From positions 186,001 through 250,000 of the forward strand of contig NZ_OY782038.1 of NCBI RefSeq assembly GCF_963677575.1: a DNA stretch of 64,000 bases, given 5' to 3'. This DNA is from an uncultured Draconibacterium sp. Its GTDB lineage: Bacteria > Bacteroidota > Bacteroidia > Bacteroidales > Prolixibacteraceae. Shown here in pieces: positions 40,213 to 48,679 of the stretch; positions within the stretch are counted from its first letter, which is position 1; the number at the start of each line of letters is the position of its first letter. The position numbers were made by a program, and so were the translations under genes. The notes beneath the pieces are model-generated. The model worked only from the letters and a program-made list of their open reading frames with translations. It ran no database searches and was not told the DNA's origin.

Positions 40213-42483
40213 ATGAGAAAGACCTTTTACAATTCCGGAATTCGAATTGTGTATTCGCTGTTATTCATGTTGGTGGTACATACTTCTTATTCGCAGGAAA
40301 AAACAATACAAATTATAGACAAAAATATTGAGGTTGGGATTCCTGATGTACACTATCAGTACAATGACGAGCAGGGATTCTCGGATAAGGATGGCAATAT
40401 TGTTTTGCAAATAGTAGCGGGAGCGGAGTTATTCCTGTCGCACTTACAATACGGAAAAGTTGCCTTTAGTTCTGCAGAGTTGGAGCAAATAGCAAACGAA
40501 GGAGTAATAGCTTTGGGGCAATCCTCAACCTATTTGCCGGCGACAGTGGTTTTGGTGCATCCAACAGCTGGCGACAAACGAAAAATGGAGTTTACTGTGC
40601 AGAATAAACTGGCACACGATGCCGGTAATTTGTTGGAGTCGGTTGCGTCAATTTCCACTATTCGAAAAAGTGGTGCTTATGGTTTCGATCCGGTGCTCCG
40701 TGGTTTTAAATACGACCAGATTAACCTGGTTCTGGATGGAAGTCAAACGGCTTCGGCGGCTTGTCCAAACCGAATGGATCCGGCTGCCAGCCAGATTCCC
40801 ATTAACATGATTGCCGAAGCAGAAGTGTTAAAAGGACCACACAGTTTGCGTTACGGAAATGCTTTTGGAGGTACCATAAATTTTAAAAGCTCGGCACCTG
40901 ATTTTAAGGAAGAAGCAACGCCTGTCGGTCGTTTAGGAACAAGTTACGAGAGTAACGGAAATATTTTCAGAACCGAAGGAGTGGCCGGAGTTTCAGGCTC
41001 GAAAGTTGATTTTAGGATGTTTGGTGCCTATTCAACCGGCGACGATTATACTGATGGCGACGGTGTGGATATTGCAGCGCGTTTTAACCGGCTGAACTGG
41101 GGTGGGAAGCTGGGTGTAAAACTCAGTCAAACTCAAAATATTGGCGTGCTGGTTTCGAATAATATTGCCAAGGATGTTGATTTCCCGGCTTTGCCAATGG
41201 ATTTGCGCGAAGACAACACCTGGCTGGTAAATGCCAGTCATTCTGCAGTTTTTTACGGCAGGGCGCTTTCCTCCTGGAATACCAGTGTATACGGCACTAT
41301 GGTTGATCACCTGATGGATAATTACGACAAAGTACTTGATCCGCGAATGGTAGATGCGATAACTGACGCCAAAACGCGAAATTACGGTGGAAGAACAGAA
41401 TTACGTTTCGATTTTAACAAAACCTATCTGTATACCGGAGCCGATTATCGATTTGAGTCGGCAGATGGATATCGTGAGCGCACAATGCTAATGGGGCCGA
41501 TGGTCGGAAAAGTGCTAACGGATAATGTGTGGCAGGACGCAGAAATAATACGCACCGGATTTTTTGGAGAATGGCACATTGCCCAGCCGGGATTTCAGTT
41601 TGTTGTTTCGGGACGTCTCGATATAAATTCGTCAAAAGCCAATAATCCCGATCCGCGATTTGAGGAAATATATTCCGATTTAAAATCTTCGCAGGTACAC
41701 CCATCGATTAGTGTTGGCGGAACACGTTTGTTTAATGAAAATATTTCGCTGGGATTATGGATGGGAATGGCCACGCGCAGTCCGGGAATTGCTGAGCGGT
41801 ATATCAATCAGTTTCCGATTGGGCTCGATCCGTACGAGATGCTGGGAAATCCTGATCTTGATCCGGAGATTAATAACCAGCTAGATTTGGTATTTCGCTA
41901 TCAAACCGAAAAGACAAATATTAATGTAAACGTGTTTACCTCGGTTTTGCGTGACTATATTTCGTCTGAAATCCGGGAAGATCTGCAACCTGCCATGAAC
42001 ACTTCGCTGGGTGTACGTCAGTTTATAAATATTAAAAAGGCGCTGATGACCGGTTTTGAAGCCAATTGGATACAGCAATATAATTCGTTCCTAAGTCACG
42101 ATTTCGGACTGGTTTATACGTACGGCCAAAATCAGGAACTGGATGAACCGCTGCCCGAGATTCCTCCGATGGAGTTTCATTATTACCTGATAGGGAATTT
42201 TGCAGATGGAAAATTAAAGCCGGAATTGATGTTCAGGCACGCCATGAAACAGGATCGGATTGCAACATCGTATGGCGAGAATGAAACGCCGGCTTTTAGT
42301 GTAGTTGATGCAAAATTTTCGTGGTTGATGAATGATGTTTTTACGGTCACAGGAGGCATTCAGAACTTGTTTGATGAAGCGTATTACGAACACCTGGCGC
42401 GATCGGTTAGGGGAGCAGATGCCCGACCAATTTATTCGCCCGGAAGGAGTTTTTATGTAACGCTCACTATTAGTTTCTTATAG
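40213..42483 (+). CDS. TonB-dependent outer-membrane receptor, OprC/NosA-like (copper)
   Basis: A 756-aa outer-membrane receptor with signal peptide (about 1-27), a short carboxypeptidase-like N-terminal domain (30-115), plug (~120-250) and a beta barrel ending in Phe-Leu (YVTLTISFL). In the plug SAACPNRMDPAASQ gives C184-x3-M188, and in the barrel VDHLMDN gives H366-x-M368. In OprC of Pseudomonas a CxxxM pair and an HxM pair bind copper, and NosA shares the CPNxMDP motif. Both motifs are kept here, so copper uptake is well supported. A small Cys-rich protein gene precedes it. Confidence 0.9.
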   Translation: MRKTFYNSGIRIVYSLLFMLVVHTSYSQEKTIQIIDKNIEVGIPDVHYQYNDEQGFSDKDGNIVLQIVAGAELFLSHLQYGKVAFSSAELEQIANEGVIALGQSSTYLPATVVLVHPTAGDKRKMEFTVQNKLAHDAGNLLESVASISTIRKSGAYGFDPVLRGFKYDQINLVLDGSQTASAACPNRMDPAASQIPINMIAEAEVLKGPHSLRYGNAFGGTINFKSSAPDFKEEATPVGRLGTSYESNGNIFRTEGVAGVSGSKVDFRMFGAYSTGDDYTDGDGVDIAARFNRLNWGGKLGVKLSQTQNIGVLVSNNIAKDVDFPALPMDLREDNTWLVNASHSAVFYGRALSSWNTSVYGTMVDHLMDNYDKVLDPRMVDAITDAKTRNYGGRTELRFDFNKTYLYTGADYRFESADGYRERTMLMGPMVGKVLTDNVWQDAEIIRTGFFGEWHIAQPGFQFVVSGRLDINSSKANNPDPRFEEIYSDLKSSQVHPSISVGGTRLFNENISLGLWMGMATRSPGIAERYINQFPIGLDPYEMLGNPDLDPEINNQLDLVFRYQTEKTNINVNVFTSVLRDYISSEIREDLQPAMNTSLGVRQFINIKKALMTGFEANWIQQYNSFLSHDFGLVYTYGQNQELDEPLPEIPPMEFHYYLIGNFADGKLKPELMFRHAMKQDRIATSYGENETPAFSVVDAKFSWLMNDVFTVTGGIQNLFDEAYYEHLARSVRGADARPIYSPGRSFYVTLTISFL

Positions 42484-42504
42484 CATATAAAAGTATTTTT
42501 GTTG

Positions 42505-42539
42505 AAAAGTGGTTGTCTTTTTTAGGCGATCACTTTTTT
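42505..42539 (+). terminator. intrinsic terminator after the TonB receptor
   Basis: AAAAGTG and TTGTC pair with GGCGA and CACTTTT around a T-rich loop, followed by further T; 22 bp after the receptor stop. Confidence 0.65.
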
Positions 42540-42630
42540 ATTAAATCTGCTTGCAGAATTTGGGTACGCCGCAAATCGCCGAAACTTTAGTTACTTTTTC
42601 TGTGTTTACCTTCAAAGAAATGCTGCACTC

Positions 42631-42720
42631 ATGAACCTATTCATACTCATTCTTCTTGTTTTTGCTTTCTCAACAGGTGTTTTTGCAAAAGTGAATAAAA
42701 CCGCCAATAGAGTTGAATGA
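42631..42720 (+). CDS. 29-codon frame encoding little more than a signal peptide
   Basis: ATG at 42631 opens MNLFILILLVFAFSTGVFAK, a near-perfect signal peptide with AFA-type cleavage (VFA|K), then ten residues and a TGA. Upstream, TACCTTCA at 42607-42614 is close to the -7 motif. It overlaps the antisense frame 42670-42984 by 51 bp. It could be a tiny secreted peptide, or the beginning of a gene whose rest has been lost. Coding status uncertain. Confidence 0.35.
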   Translation: MNLFILILLVFAFSTGVFAKVNKTANRVE

Positions 42721-42984
42721 ATCATCAAAGAGTTTCTTTAATTCTTTTGATTTTTCGCTGTGTTCCTTCCATAGTTTTTGGGAAACAGCCTCTATTTTAT
42801 CGATATCGGCATAATTGGAAAAGGGAACAGAGTACCATAAAAATCCTTCGTTGGTATACTGTGTAATGTTGGCAAATGGATAGTTTTGCGCTTTCAAAAA
42901 GGCATTTTGACTTTTGATGGCTTGAAGATGTTTTTTGGTGAAATGTTTTTCCTTACAAAGGAAGTATTGTACAGCGAGACACAA
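42670..42984 (-). pseudogene. possible gene remnant
   Basis: A 104-codon frame without an ATG (begins TTG) that stays open upstream into the tail of the protease gene. Translation contains AIKSQNAFLKAQNYPFANIT and NEGFLWYSVPFSNYADIDKI, which looks like real protein sequence with aromatic residues and no repeats. No start signal, no recognised family, and the 3' end meets an opposed signal-peptide frame. Most likely a fragment of a disrupted gene; a short genuine gene is possible. Confidence 0.35.
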
Positions 42985-43025
42985 TAGTTTGAGGAAGTAA
43001 AATTTTAAGTGGAGGCTGTTCTTGG

Positions 43026-44051
43026 TTACTGCATACGCCAGCTGAGGTGTTTTATTTCTCCATTCCTGAGAATTTTTACCGTGTAATTTTGACCCGATTT
43101 CATGTTGTTTAGATATTCGTAAAAGCGTGTGATATTTTCGTTTGAGTTCAATGGAATATCATCGAACTGCAAAATTACATCGCCGCCGGCAAGAATTTCC
43201 ATTTTCCCGACAGTCATTTTTACATAACCGCCTTTTAGTCCCATGAAGTATGCCGGTGAATTCTCAGCAACTGATTGTACCAACAGTGAGCCTTCCTGCG
43301 GAATATGAAAAAGATTGCAAAATTCAGCAGACATTGGAATAACATTGGTGCCAAACCAAATGCGACCGGTTTGTTGCAAAATCTCTTTGGTAACCGACGA
43401 TGTAGCGGCAAAACCTAATCCTTCGAAACCTCCCGAAAACGACAAAATAGAACTTACAATTCCAACCACCTCGCCTTGCATATTAAACATCGGGCCACCG
43501 CTATTCCCTTTGTTAATTGATGCATCGGTTTGAAAAAATTCTTGCGAACGATTGTTGTTAATCTCGTTTTTTTCAACGTGTTTGCCACTAATAATCCCTT
43601 TTGAAACAGAGTGTTCTAATCCCAACGGATTACCGATAATAAAAATGTCGTCGCCAATGCGCATGGCATCCGACTCGCCAATTTTGGCCGGTGGAATATG
43701 AGCTGCCACTTCGTTAAGCTGAAGAAGAGCAACATCGGCCGTTTTATCGATACGACGAATACTGGCTCCGGTGCTGGTTCCATCGGCAAAAACAACCTGT
43801 ATTTTCGAGGCATCAATAACTACATGCGCTGCTGTCAAAATATAAATCTTCTTTTCGCCAACCAGCACTCCCGATCCCATTCCTTGTGCATCGGTATAAC
43901 TATTTGGATTACCTAATCCTGTATTTCGTTTTTGTAAAACCTGAATGGTTACAACACTTTGGTTTACTTCGGCAACAAGGTCGGCAAAAGATTGTGCTAC
44001 TGATGTTAAGTAACTTAAGAGTAAAATTGTGAGTGTGAAAGTTTTTATCAT
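43026..44051 (-). CDS. secreted trypsin-like serine protease with PDZ domain (HtrA/Deg-like)
   Basis: A 341-aa exported S1C protease. Signal peptide MIKTFTLTILLLSYLTSVAQ. Catalytic triad H76 (LTAAHVV), D106 (TADVALLQL) and S184 (KGNSGGPMFN). A PDZ domain follows at ~240-341 (AYFMGLKGGYVKMTVGKMEI, GGDVILQFDD). Shorter than DegP, with one PDZ, as in DegS-type proteins, but without a membrane anchor. Likely envelope protein quality control. Confidence 0.93.
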   Translation of the reverse strand: MIKTFTLTILLLSYLTSVAQSFADLVAEVNQSVVTIQVLQKRNTGLGNPNSYTDAQGMGSGVLVGEKKIYILTAAHVVIDASKIQVVFADGTSTGASIRRIDKTADVALLQLNEVAAHIPPAKIGESDAMRIGDDIFIIGNPLGLEHSVSKGIISGKHVEKNEINNNRSQEFFQTDASINKGNSGGPMFNMQGEVVGIVSSILSFSGGFEGLGFAATSSVTKEILQQTGRIWFGTNVIPMSAEFCNLFHIPQEGSLLVQSVAENSPAYFMGLKGGYVKMTVGKMEILAGGDVILQFDDIPLNSNENITRFYEYLNNMKSGQNYTVKILRNGEIKHLSWRMQ

Positions 44052-44264
44052 GATTTACTGTTGTTAAGTATGATTCCTCAATATACAGCATTTCTGTTTT
44101 ACAATAATCAAAAAACGACATTAATTCACTTTTTTCTCCTGTTATTTTCCATCCAAAAATTCAATTTCTGAACTCTTTTGATCGTGGAATGTTAACAGAT
44201 GTTAAAATATATAGGGTGATTTTATATTGTGTTTCGTATCACTTAACCATAAATTTTTATGCTT

Positions 44265-44272
44265 TACCTTTG
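44265..44272 (+). promoter_or_regulatory. Bacteroidota -7 promoter element for the TauE-CdsA pair
   Basis: TACCTTTG is a perfect TAnnTTTG, 77 bp before the TauE-like ATG. The rest of the 298-bp gap between the protease and this gene (44052-44349) is AT-rich without other visible features. Confidence 0.5.
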
Positions 44273-44349
44273 AATTTTGAATTAGACTGGTTTTGAATAC
44301 TGCGGTTGAGTTAATAATTTTTACTTTTAACTGACCGTAAAAATAAATT

Positions 44350-45147
44350 ATGATTTTTAATTCTTCGTTTGAAAATATCTACCTGATTTTACCCTTAATT
44401 GGCTTTGTAATAGGACTTTTTGGTACTATGCTTGGTGGCGGCGGAGGCTTTTTCTTTTTACCGGTGCTTACCTTAATTATTGGTGTGCCGGCACATACAG
44501 CCGTTGCAACTTCGCTGGCAGCTACCTTGCCAATTGGTTTGGTGGGCTCGTGCGGGCACTACCGAAAAGGGAATATCGATACCAATACCGGAGCTTTATT
44601 TGGCATTGCCGGAATTGTAGGAGCTTTATTGGGAGCCCGTATAACAAATTTAATTTCCGAGCCGCAATTGAAGCTTCTGTTCGGAGTGTATTCAATTCTG
44701 ATTGCCATAAATATGCTGGTTGCAGGTGTGCGAAAATACAAGGAGGGCAGAGACGAAGAAGGTAAAGCGAAGTTGAAAGCCTTGCGAATCGGAAAAGGTT
44801 CGTTTTTTGGTTTAACAGCCGGATTGATTGCCGGAACATTTGGAACCAGCGGAACAGCACCAATTATTGCGGGCTTGTTTTCGATGCGACTACCAGTAAA
44901 ATTAGTAGTTGGCACATCGTTACTGGTGGTTTTGGTTAACACCGTTTTTGCAGTTGGTGCACACTTTTTAATGGGCAGCATCGATTTAACACTTATTGTT
45001 TTTCTTACATCAGGTTCGGTAATCGGGGCGTTTTTTGGGCCGAGACTGTTCTCTAAAGCGAAGATTGGTAAATCGGAAAAAAAGGTAAAATACGTTTATG
45101 CAGGAGTGGTTGCAGCAATCGGTATTTTAATGATAGTAAACAGATAA
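44350..45147 (+). CDS. TauE/SafE family sulfite/sulfonate-type permease
   Basis: A 265-aa polytopic inner-membrane protein with about eight hydrophobic segments. Two repeats start GFVIGLFGTMLGGGGGFFFL (18-37) and GLTAGLIAGTFGTSGTAPII, the duplicated G-rich signature of this family, which exports sulfite or sulfoacetate or imports related anions. Substrate not readable. Its stop is 1 bp before the cdsA-like ATG, so the two are co-translated although functionally different. Confidence 0.92.
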   Translation: MIFNSSFENIYLILPLIGFVIGLFGTMLGGGGGFFFLPVLTLIIGVPAHTAVATSLAATLPIGLVGSCGHYRKGNIDTNTGALFGIAGIVGALLGARITNLISEPQLKLLFGVYSILIAINMLVAGVRKYKEGRDEEGKAKLKALRIGKGSFFGLTAGLIAGTFGTSGTAPIIAGLFSMRLPVKLVVGTSLLVVLVNTVFAVGAHFLMGSIDLTLIVFLTSGSVIGAFFGPRLFSKAKIGKSEKKVKYVYAGVVAAIGILMIVNR

Positions 45148-45148
45148 T

Positions 45149-45877
45149 ATGATTTTAACCATATACATATTCATTTTGTCGTATTTCCTGCTTGGTGCAA
45201 CTGGATTCTTTTTCATTAACCGAAAAAAGGAAAAAGCAGTTGCCCGAAAAAGCTGGACAAAATTCATTAGCTATTTTATTATTATCCACATTCTGTTTTT
45301 TAGCATCACAATAAATCCGATATTCTTCCAGGTTTTGGTTGGAATAATATTGTTAGTTGGTGCTATCGAACTTTTCAGGTTATATAAAAGGGCAGATTAT
45401 AAACAATCAGGCTTTGTAATCGTTTCCCTACTTATCTATGCCGTTTTGGGGGCAGGATTGTGGTTGTTTGGGGCTATGGATAATAAACTGGTGCTTTTTG
45501 CATTTCTAATCTTATCGATCTTTGATGCGTTTAGCCAAATCTCGGGACAGTTATGGGGAAAAACGAAAATTGTGCCTGAAATTAGTCCCAATAAAACTAT
45601 TGGAGGAACTGTTGGTGGTGCTTTGTTTGCTTTCGCAAGCGGCTTTTTTCTTCACGGATTATATGACAACAAATGGTATGTGGTTGCCGGGCTTACTCTC
45701 GGAATAATTGTGTTTGCCTTTTTAGGCGATATTGCAGCATCATTGTACAAAAGAAAATTTGGTGTTAAAGATTACAGCAATTTAATACCAGGACACGGAG
45801 GATTTCTTGACCGGTTTGATAGTTTAATTGCCGGAGGCGCCTGGGTAACATTTTTTTTTCTAATGGTTGGTTATTAA
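45149..45877 (+). CDS. phosphatidate cytidylyltransferase (CdsA family)
   Basis: A 242-aa integral membrane enzyme making CDP-diacylglycerol from phosphatidate and CTP. The CdsA signature is complete: SPNKTIGGTVGG, then SLYKRKFGVKDYSNLIPGHG and GGFLDRFDSLI with the metal-binding Asp residues. About seven membrane segments. It is slightly shorter than E. coli CdsA and begins a membrane-lipid gene group (kinase, reductase, CDP-alcohol transferase) on the same strand. It may serve a specialised lipid rather than bulk phospholipid; a second cdsA elsewhere would decide this. Confidence 0.9.
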   Translation: MILTIYIFILSYFLLGATGFFFINRKKEKAVARKSWTKFISYFIIIHILFFSITINPIFFQVLVGIILLVGAIELFRLYKRADYKQSGFVIVSLLIYAVLGAGLWLFGAMDNKLVLFAFLILSIFDAFSQISGQLWGKTKIVPEISPNKTIGGTVGGALFAFASGFFLHGLYDNKWYVVAGLTLGIIVFAFLGDIAASLYKRKFGVKDYSNLIPGHGGFLDRFDSLIAGGAWVTFFFLMVGY

Positions 45878-46009
45878 CTTCAGCATTTCAGGGGAAGATA
45901 ATAACAGTTCGATCAATTAAATAAGATGTGAAACTAATCTGGCGATATCTTTACTTGTTGAAAACAGAGAGAGAGAATTAGAGGGGGATACAGAGACGAA
46001 TATATTTTT

Positions 46010-46684
46010 ATGGGAAACACTATTACACTGTCAGTAGTATATTTTATCGCAATAATATTACTACTGGCCTTTAACGAACTTAATTACAGACGACTAAAAG
46101 TAAAGGGCGAGTTTACAAGAAAATTTGCGCACTTTACTGCCACAATTGCTGTGGTACCATTTCCGTACATCTTTTCAAGTCACTGGTACGTGTTTGTACT
46201 GGCGTTAATATTTTTTGCTGCCTTATTTATAACGCAATACAGCAAGCAACTGAATTCAATTCACGATATCGACCGGAAATCGATTGGAAGTTACCTGCTG
46301 CCGGCATCAATTTACCTAACATTTTTAATGTCGGATTTACTTGGCAGTAAATTTATTTTCATTCTGCCAATGCTGATTTTGGGAATTAGCGACCCAATGG
46401 CGGCCATTGTCGGAATAAGCTTTAAAACAAACAATCATAAAATAAAAATATTTGGCATCGATACTGGTAAGTCAATTTTCGGATCGGGTGCTTTTTTAAT
46501 AACCAGCTTTGTTATCTGCCTGATAGCATTATACTTTAATCGCGGTGTTTTCGATTTGAAAACCTTTTATATTGGGCTGGCAGTTGCAATAGTTAGCACG
46601 CTGGCAGAATTATTTAGTTGGCGCGGATCCGACAATCTAACTATTCCTCTTGGAGCGGCATTTACACTTTTACTTTTAATGTGA
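46010..46684 (+). CDS. DGK1/VTE5/dolichol-kinase-like CTP-dependent lipid kinase
   Basis: A 224-aa membrane protein with 6-7 segments. Motifs GEFTRKFAHFTA, LGISDPMAAIVGISF, GKSIFGSGAFL and AELFSWRGSDNLTIPLGAA match the superfamily that contains yeast diacylglycerol kinase Dgk1, phytol kinase VTE5 and dolichol kinase, which phosphorylate lipid alcohols with CTP. The usual GDxxA is ISDPMAA here. It follows cdsA after 132 bp. A product (phosphorylated lipid alcohol) would be a suitable substrate for the CdsA homologue. Confidence 0.8.
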   Translation: MGNTITLSVVYFIAIILLLAFNELNYRRLKVKGEFTRKFAHFTATIAVVPFPYIFSSHWYVFVLALIFFAALFITQYSKQLNSIHDIDRKSIGSYLLPASIYLTFLMSDLLGSKFIFILPMLILGISDPMAAIVGISFKTNNHKIKIFGIDTGKSIFGSGAFLITSFVICLIALYFNRGVFDLKTFYIGLAVAIVSTLAELFSWRGSDNLTIPLGAAFTLLLLM

Positions 46685-46818
46685 ATATGTAAAATGTAGT
46701 ACCGATGTTGGTATTTCTGCTAAAAAAGGAGTAATTTGTATATAGTAAAACAGAAATTAGAGAAAACTGAAATAGCTAAGTAGGGACTTTTTATAGTCTC
46801 CGAATCAAATATTACGTC

Positions 46819-47928
46819 ATGAGAAAAATTGTAATTAACGGAGCAAACGGTTATGTTGCTTCAAATTTTATAAACGAATTATTGTTAGAGAACTACAAGG
46901 TAGTTGCACTCGCACGCAGTAATAAAAAATTTACTGCCGAAGAGCGGGTGAAAGCTGCCTTAAAGGAGATGAAAGGTGGGGAGGATGTTGATTTTACAAA
47001 TCTTGAAGTTCACGATTATTCGTTATTTGAAGCGGATTTTGCACTGCCGGAAAGTGAGTTGAAAACCATTTTTGGGGGTAATATCGATTACTTTCATTTT
47101 GCGGCAAGTTTAAAATTTGATATAAAATCTAAAGAAGAGATATTTGGAACAAATCTACAAGGAGTAACCAATTCGGTTAATACTTTTCAGAAATATTCGG
47201 CAAAAGATTCACGCTTCTATTTTGTAAGCACAGCGTATTCGTGTGGTCGTATTGAAGAGCCATTTAAAGAAAAATTCTATGATAATGCTGAAATCGATGC
47301 ATTCCGGAATTACTATGAGCAATCGAAACGATATGCTGAAAATGTAATTAAAGACTACATCGATAATAAAGGATTAAACGCTTGTATTTTACGTTTATCT
47401 CAGGTGGTTGGAAATAACAAAACCGGAGTAACAAAAACGGACTACGGTATTTTCGATTTCTCGAAACGTGTACAAAATTTGGCAAAAAAATATCCTGAAA
47501 GTGTAATCCGATTAAAAGTTGATCCGAACTCAACTCAAAATCTTATTCCTATCGATACCGCAGTAACTTACCTGATGAGTGCCGTAAAAGCCGAACAGGT
47601 GCCGGTTATTCTGAATCTGATTGCTAAAAGTTCAGTGAAAAATGCCGACATTCTGGGAAGCATAAGCAGTTTAATGCCGATTAGCCTGGTTCCGGACATG
47701 ACTCTGGAGAAGGAGCAAATGAATTCGCTTGAGCGGATTATGGCAATTGGAATGTCGTTTACAGGTGCTTACATCGATACCAATATTTCGTTCGATACAA
47801 CAAATCTCGATTCAATTGTTGACGAAAATGTGAGCGAGGTAACCGCCAAGTCGGTGCATCGTATGCTTGCTTATTTCCTGAATGGAGAAACAGGCCAACA
47901 GGAAAACGTAATAAAAGCTGCGGTATAA
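46819..47928 (+). CDS. extended SDR, fatty acyl-CoA reductase-like (NAD_binding_4)
   Basis: A 369-aa NAD(P)-dependent protein. GANGYVASNFINELL (8-22) is the GxxGxxA/S dinucleotide motif; FVSTAYSCGR and YYEQSKRYAENVI give the catalytic Ser/Tyr/Lys (YxxxK); ILRLSQVVGN closes the Rossmann part. The wider arrangement resembles the reductase domain of fatty acyl-CoA reductases and CarA-type thioester reductases. Its position between a lipid-alcohol kinase and a CDP-alcohol transferase suggests making or oxidising a fatty or isoprenoid alcohol (inference). Confidence 0.82.
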   Translation: MRKIVINGANGYVASNFINELLLENYKVVALARSNKKFTAEERVKAALKEMKGGEDVDFTNLEVHDYSLFEADFALPESELKTIFGGNIDYFHFAASLKFDIKSKEEIFGTNLQGVTNSVNTFQKYSAKDSRFYFVSTAYSCGRIEEPFKEKFYDNAEIDAFRNYYEQSKRYAENVIKDYIDNKGLNACILRLSQVVGNNKTGVTKTDYGIFDFSKRVQNLAKKYPESVIRLKVDPNSTQNLIPIDTAVTYLMSAVKAEQVPVILNLIAKSSVKNADILGSISSLMPISLVPDMTLEKEQMNSLERIMAIGMSFTGAYIDTNISFDTTNLDSIVDENVSEVTAKSVHRMLAYFLNGETGQQENVIKAAV

Positions 47929-47988
47929 ATCATTGGATTTTCACAAACTAAATTTTAGGTTTACACCCACTAAGTTTAATTGAGGATT

Positions 47989-48585
47989 ATGAAGAAAATT
48001 TTTGTACGTGGCGAGAATATTGTAAATCTGCCAAATGCGATTAGTTTATACCGTTTGTTAGCATTTCCTGTAATTTTTTATGCAGCCCTTGTTGGTAATG
48101 AATCGTTGTTTGTTTGGTTGCTTTGTATTAGTTTGGTAAGCGATGTTGCCGACGGAAATCTGGCTCGTTACCTGAAACAGCAAACACATTTTGGCGCCGC
48201 GCTCGATAACCTGGCAGACATTTGTACTTATGCAATGGCTATTTTAGGTTTGTTTGTATTTAAATGGGCCGACATTGAACCACACAGCTGGTTTTTATTC
48301 CTCTTCCTGGGATTATTTGTAGTAAGTTACATCGTGTCGTTTGCGCGCTTTGGAAAAATTCCGGGACTACACTTGTATTCTGCCGTTTCGGCTGGATATG
48401 TGCAGAGTGTATTCTTTTTTGTATTGTTTGTCTTCGGGTTCTACACTTGGTTTTTCTACCTTGCAGTAGGATGGGGGATTTTTGCCTACACCGAGAAAAT
48501 ATTAGTTCTCTTTAAACTCGATGATATAAAGATTGGGGTGAAGGGACTCTACTGGTTAGTGAAAGCTCAAAAGGAAGCAAAATAA
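47989..48585 (+). CDS. CDP-alcohol phosphatidyltransferase family protein
   Basis: A 198-aa membrane enzyme joining a CDP-activated lipid to an alcohol. The family motif D-x2-D-G-x2-A-R-x8-G-x3-D-x3-D is exact: D52, D55, G56, A59, R60, G69, D73, D77. About five membrane segments. The ATG at 47989, preceded by TGAGGA, is preferred to a TTG at 47980. Acceptor alcohol (glycerol-P, inositol-P, serine or other) cannot be told. It ends the lipid gene group and is followed by a strong terminator. Confidence 0.92.
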   Translation: MKKIFVRGENIVNLPNAISLYRLLAFPVIFYAALVGNESLFVWLLCISLVSDVADGNLARYLKQQTHFGAALDNLADICTYAMAILGLFVFKWADIEPHSWFLFLFLGLFVVSYIVSFARFGKIPGLHLYSAVSAGYVQSVFFFVLFVFGFYTWFFYLAVGWGIFAYTEKILVLFKLDDIKIGVKGLYWLVKAQKEAK

Positions 48586-48590
48586 ATGCA

Positions 48591-48619
48591 AGCCACATTC
48601 TTAGGATGTGGCTTTTTTT
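48591..48619 (+). terminator. strong intrinsic terminator
   Basis: AGCCACAT (48591-48598) pairs exactly with ATGTGGCT (48606-48613), followed by a run of T, 5 bp after the CDP-alcohol transferase stop. Confidence 0.93.
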
Positions 48620-48645
48620 GATAGTAATGTAATCCTAATCTTTTC

Positions 48646-48653
48646 TATTTTTG
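48646..48653 (+). promoter_or_regulatory. Bacteroidota -7 promoter element for the class IV aminotransferase
   Basis: TATTTTTG matches TAnnTTTG and lies 26 bp before the ATG at 48680. Confidence 0.45.
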
Positions 48654-48679
48654 AATCACAATTCAACCCGATTAAAATT

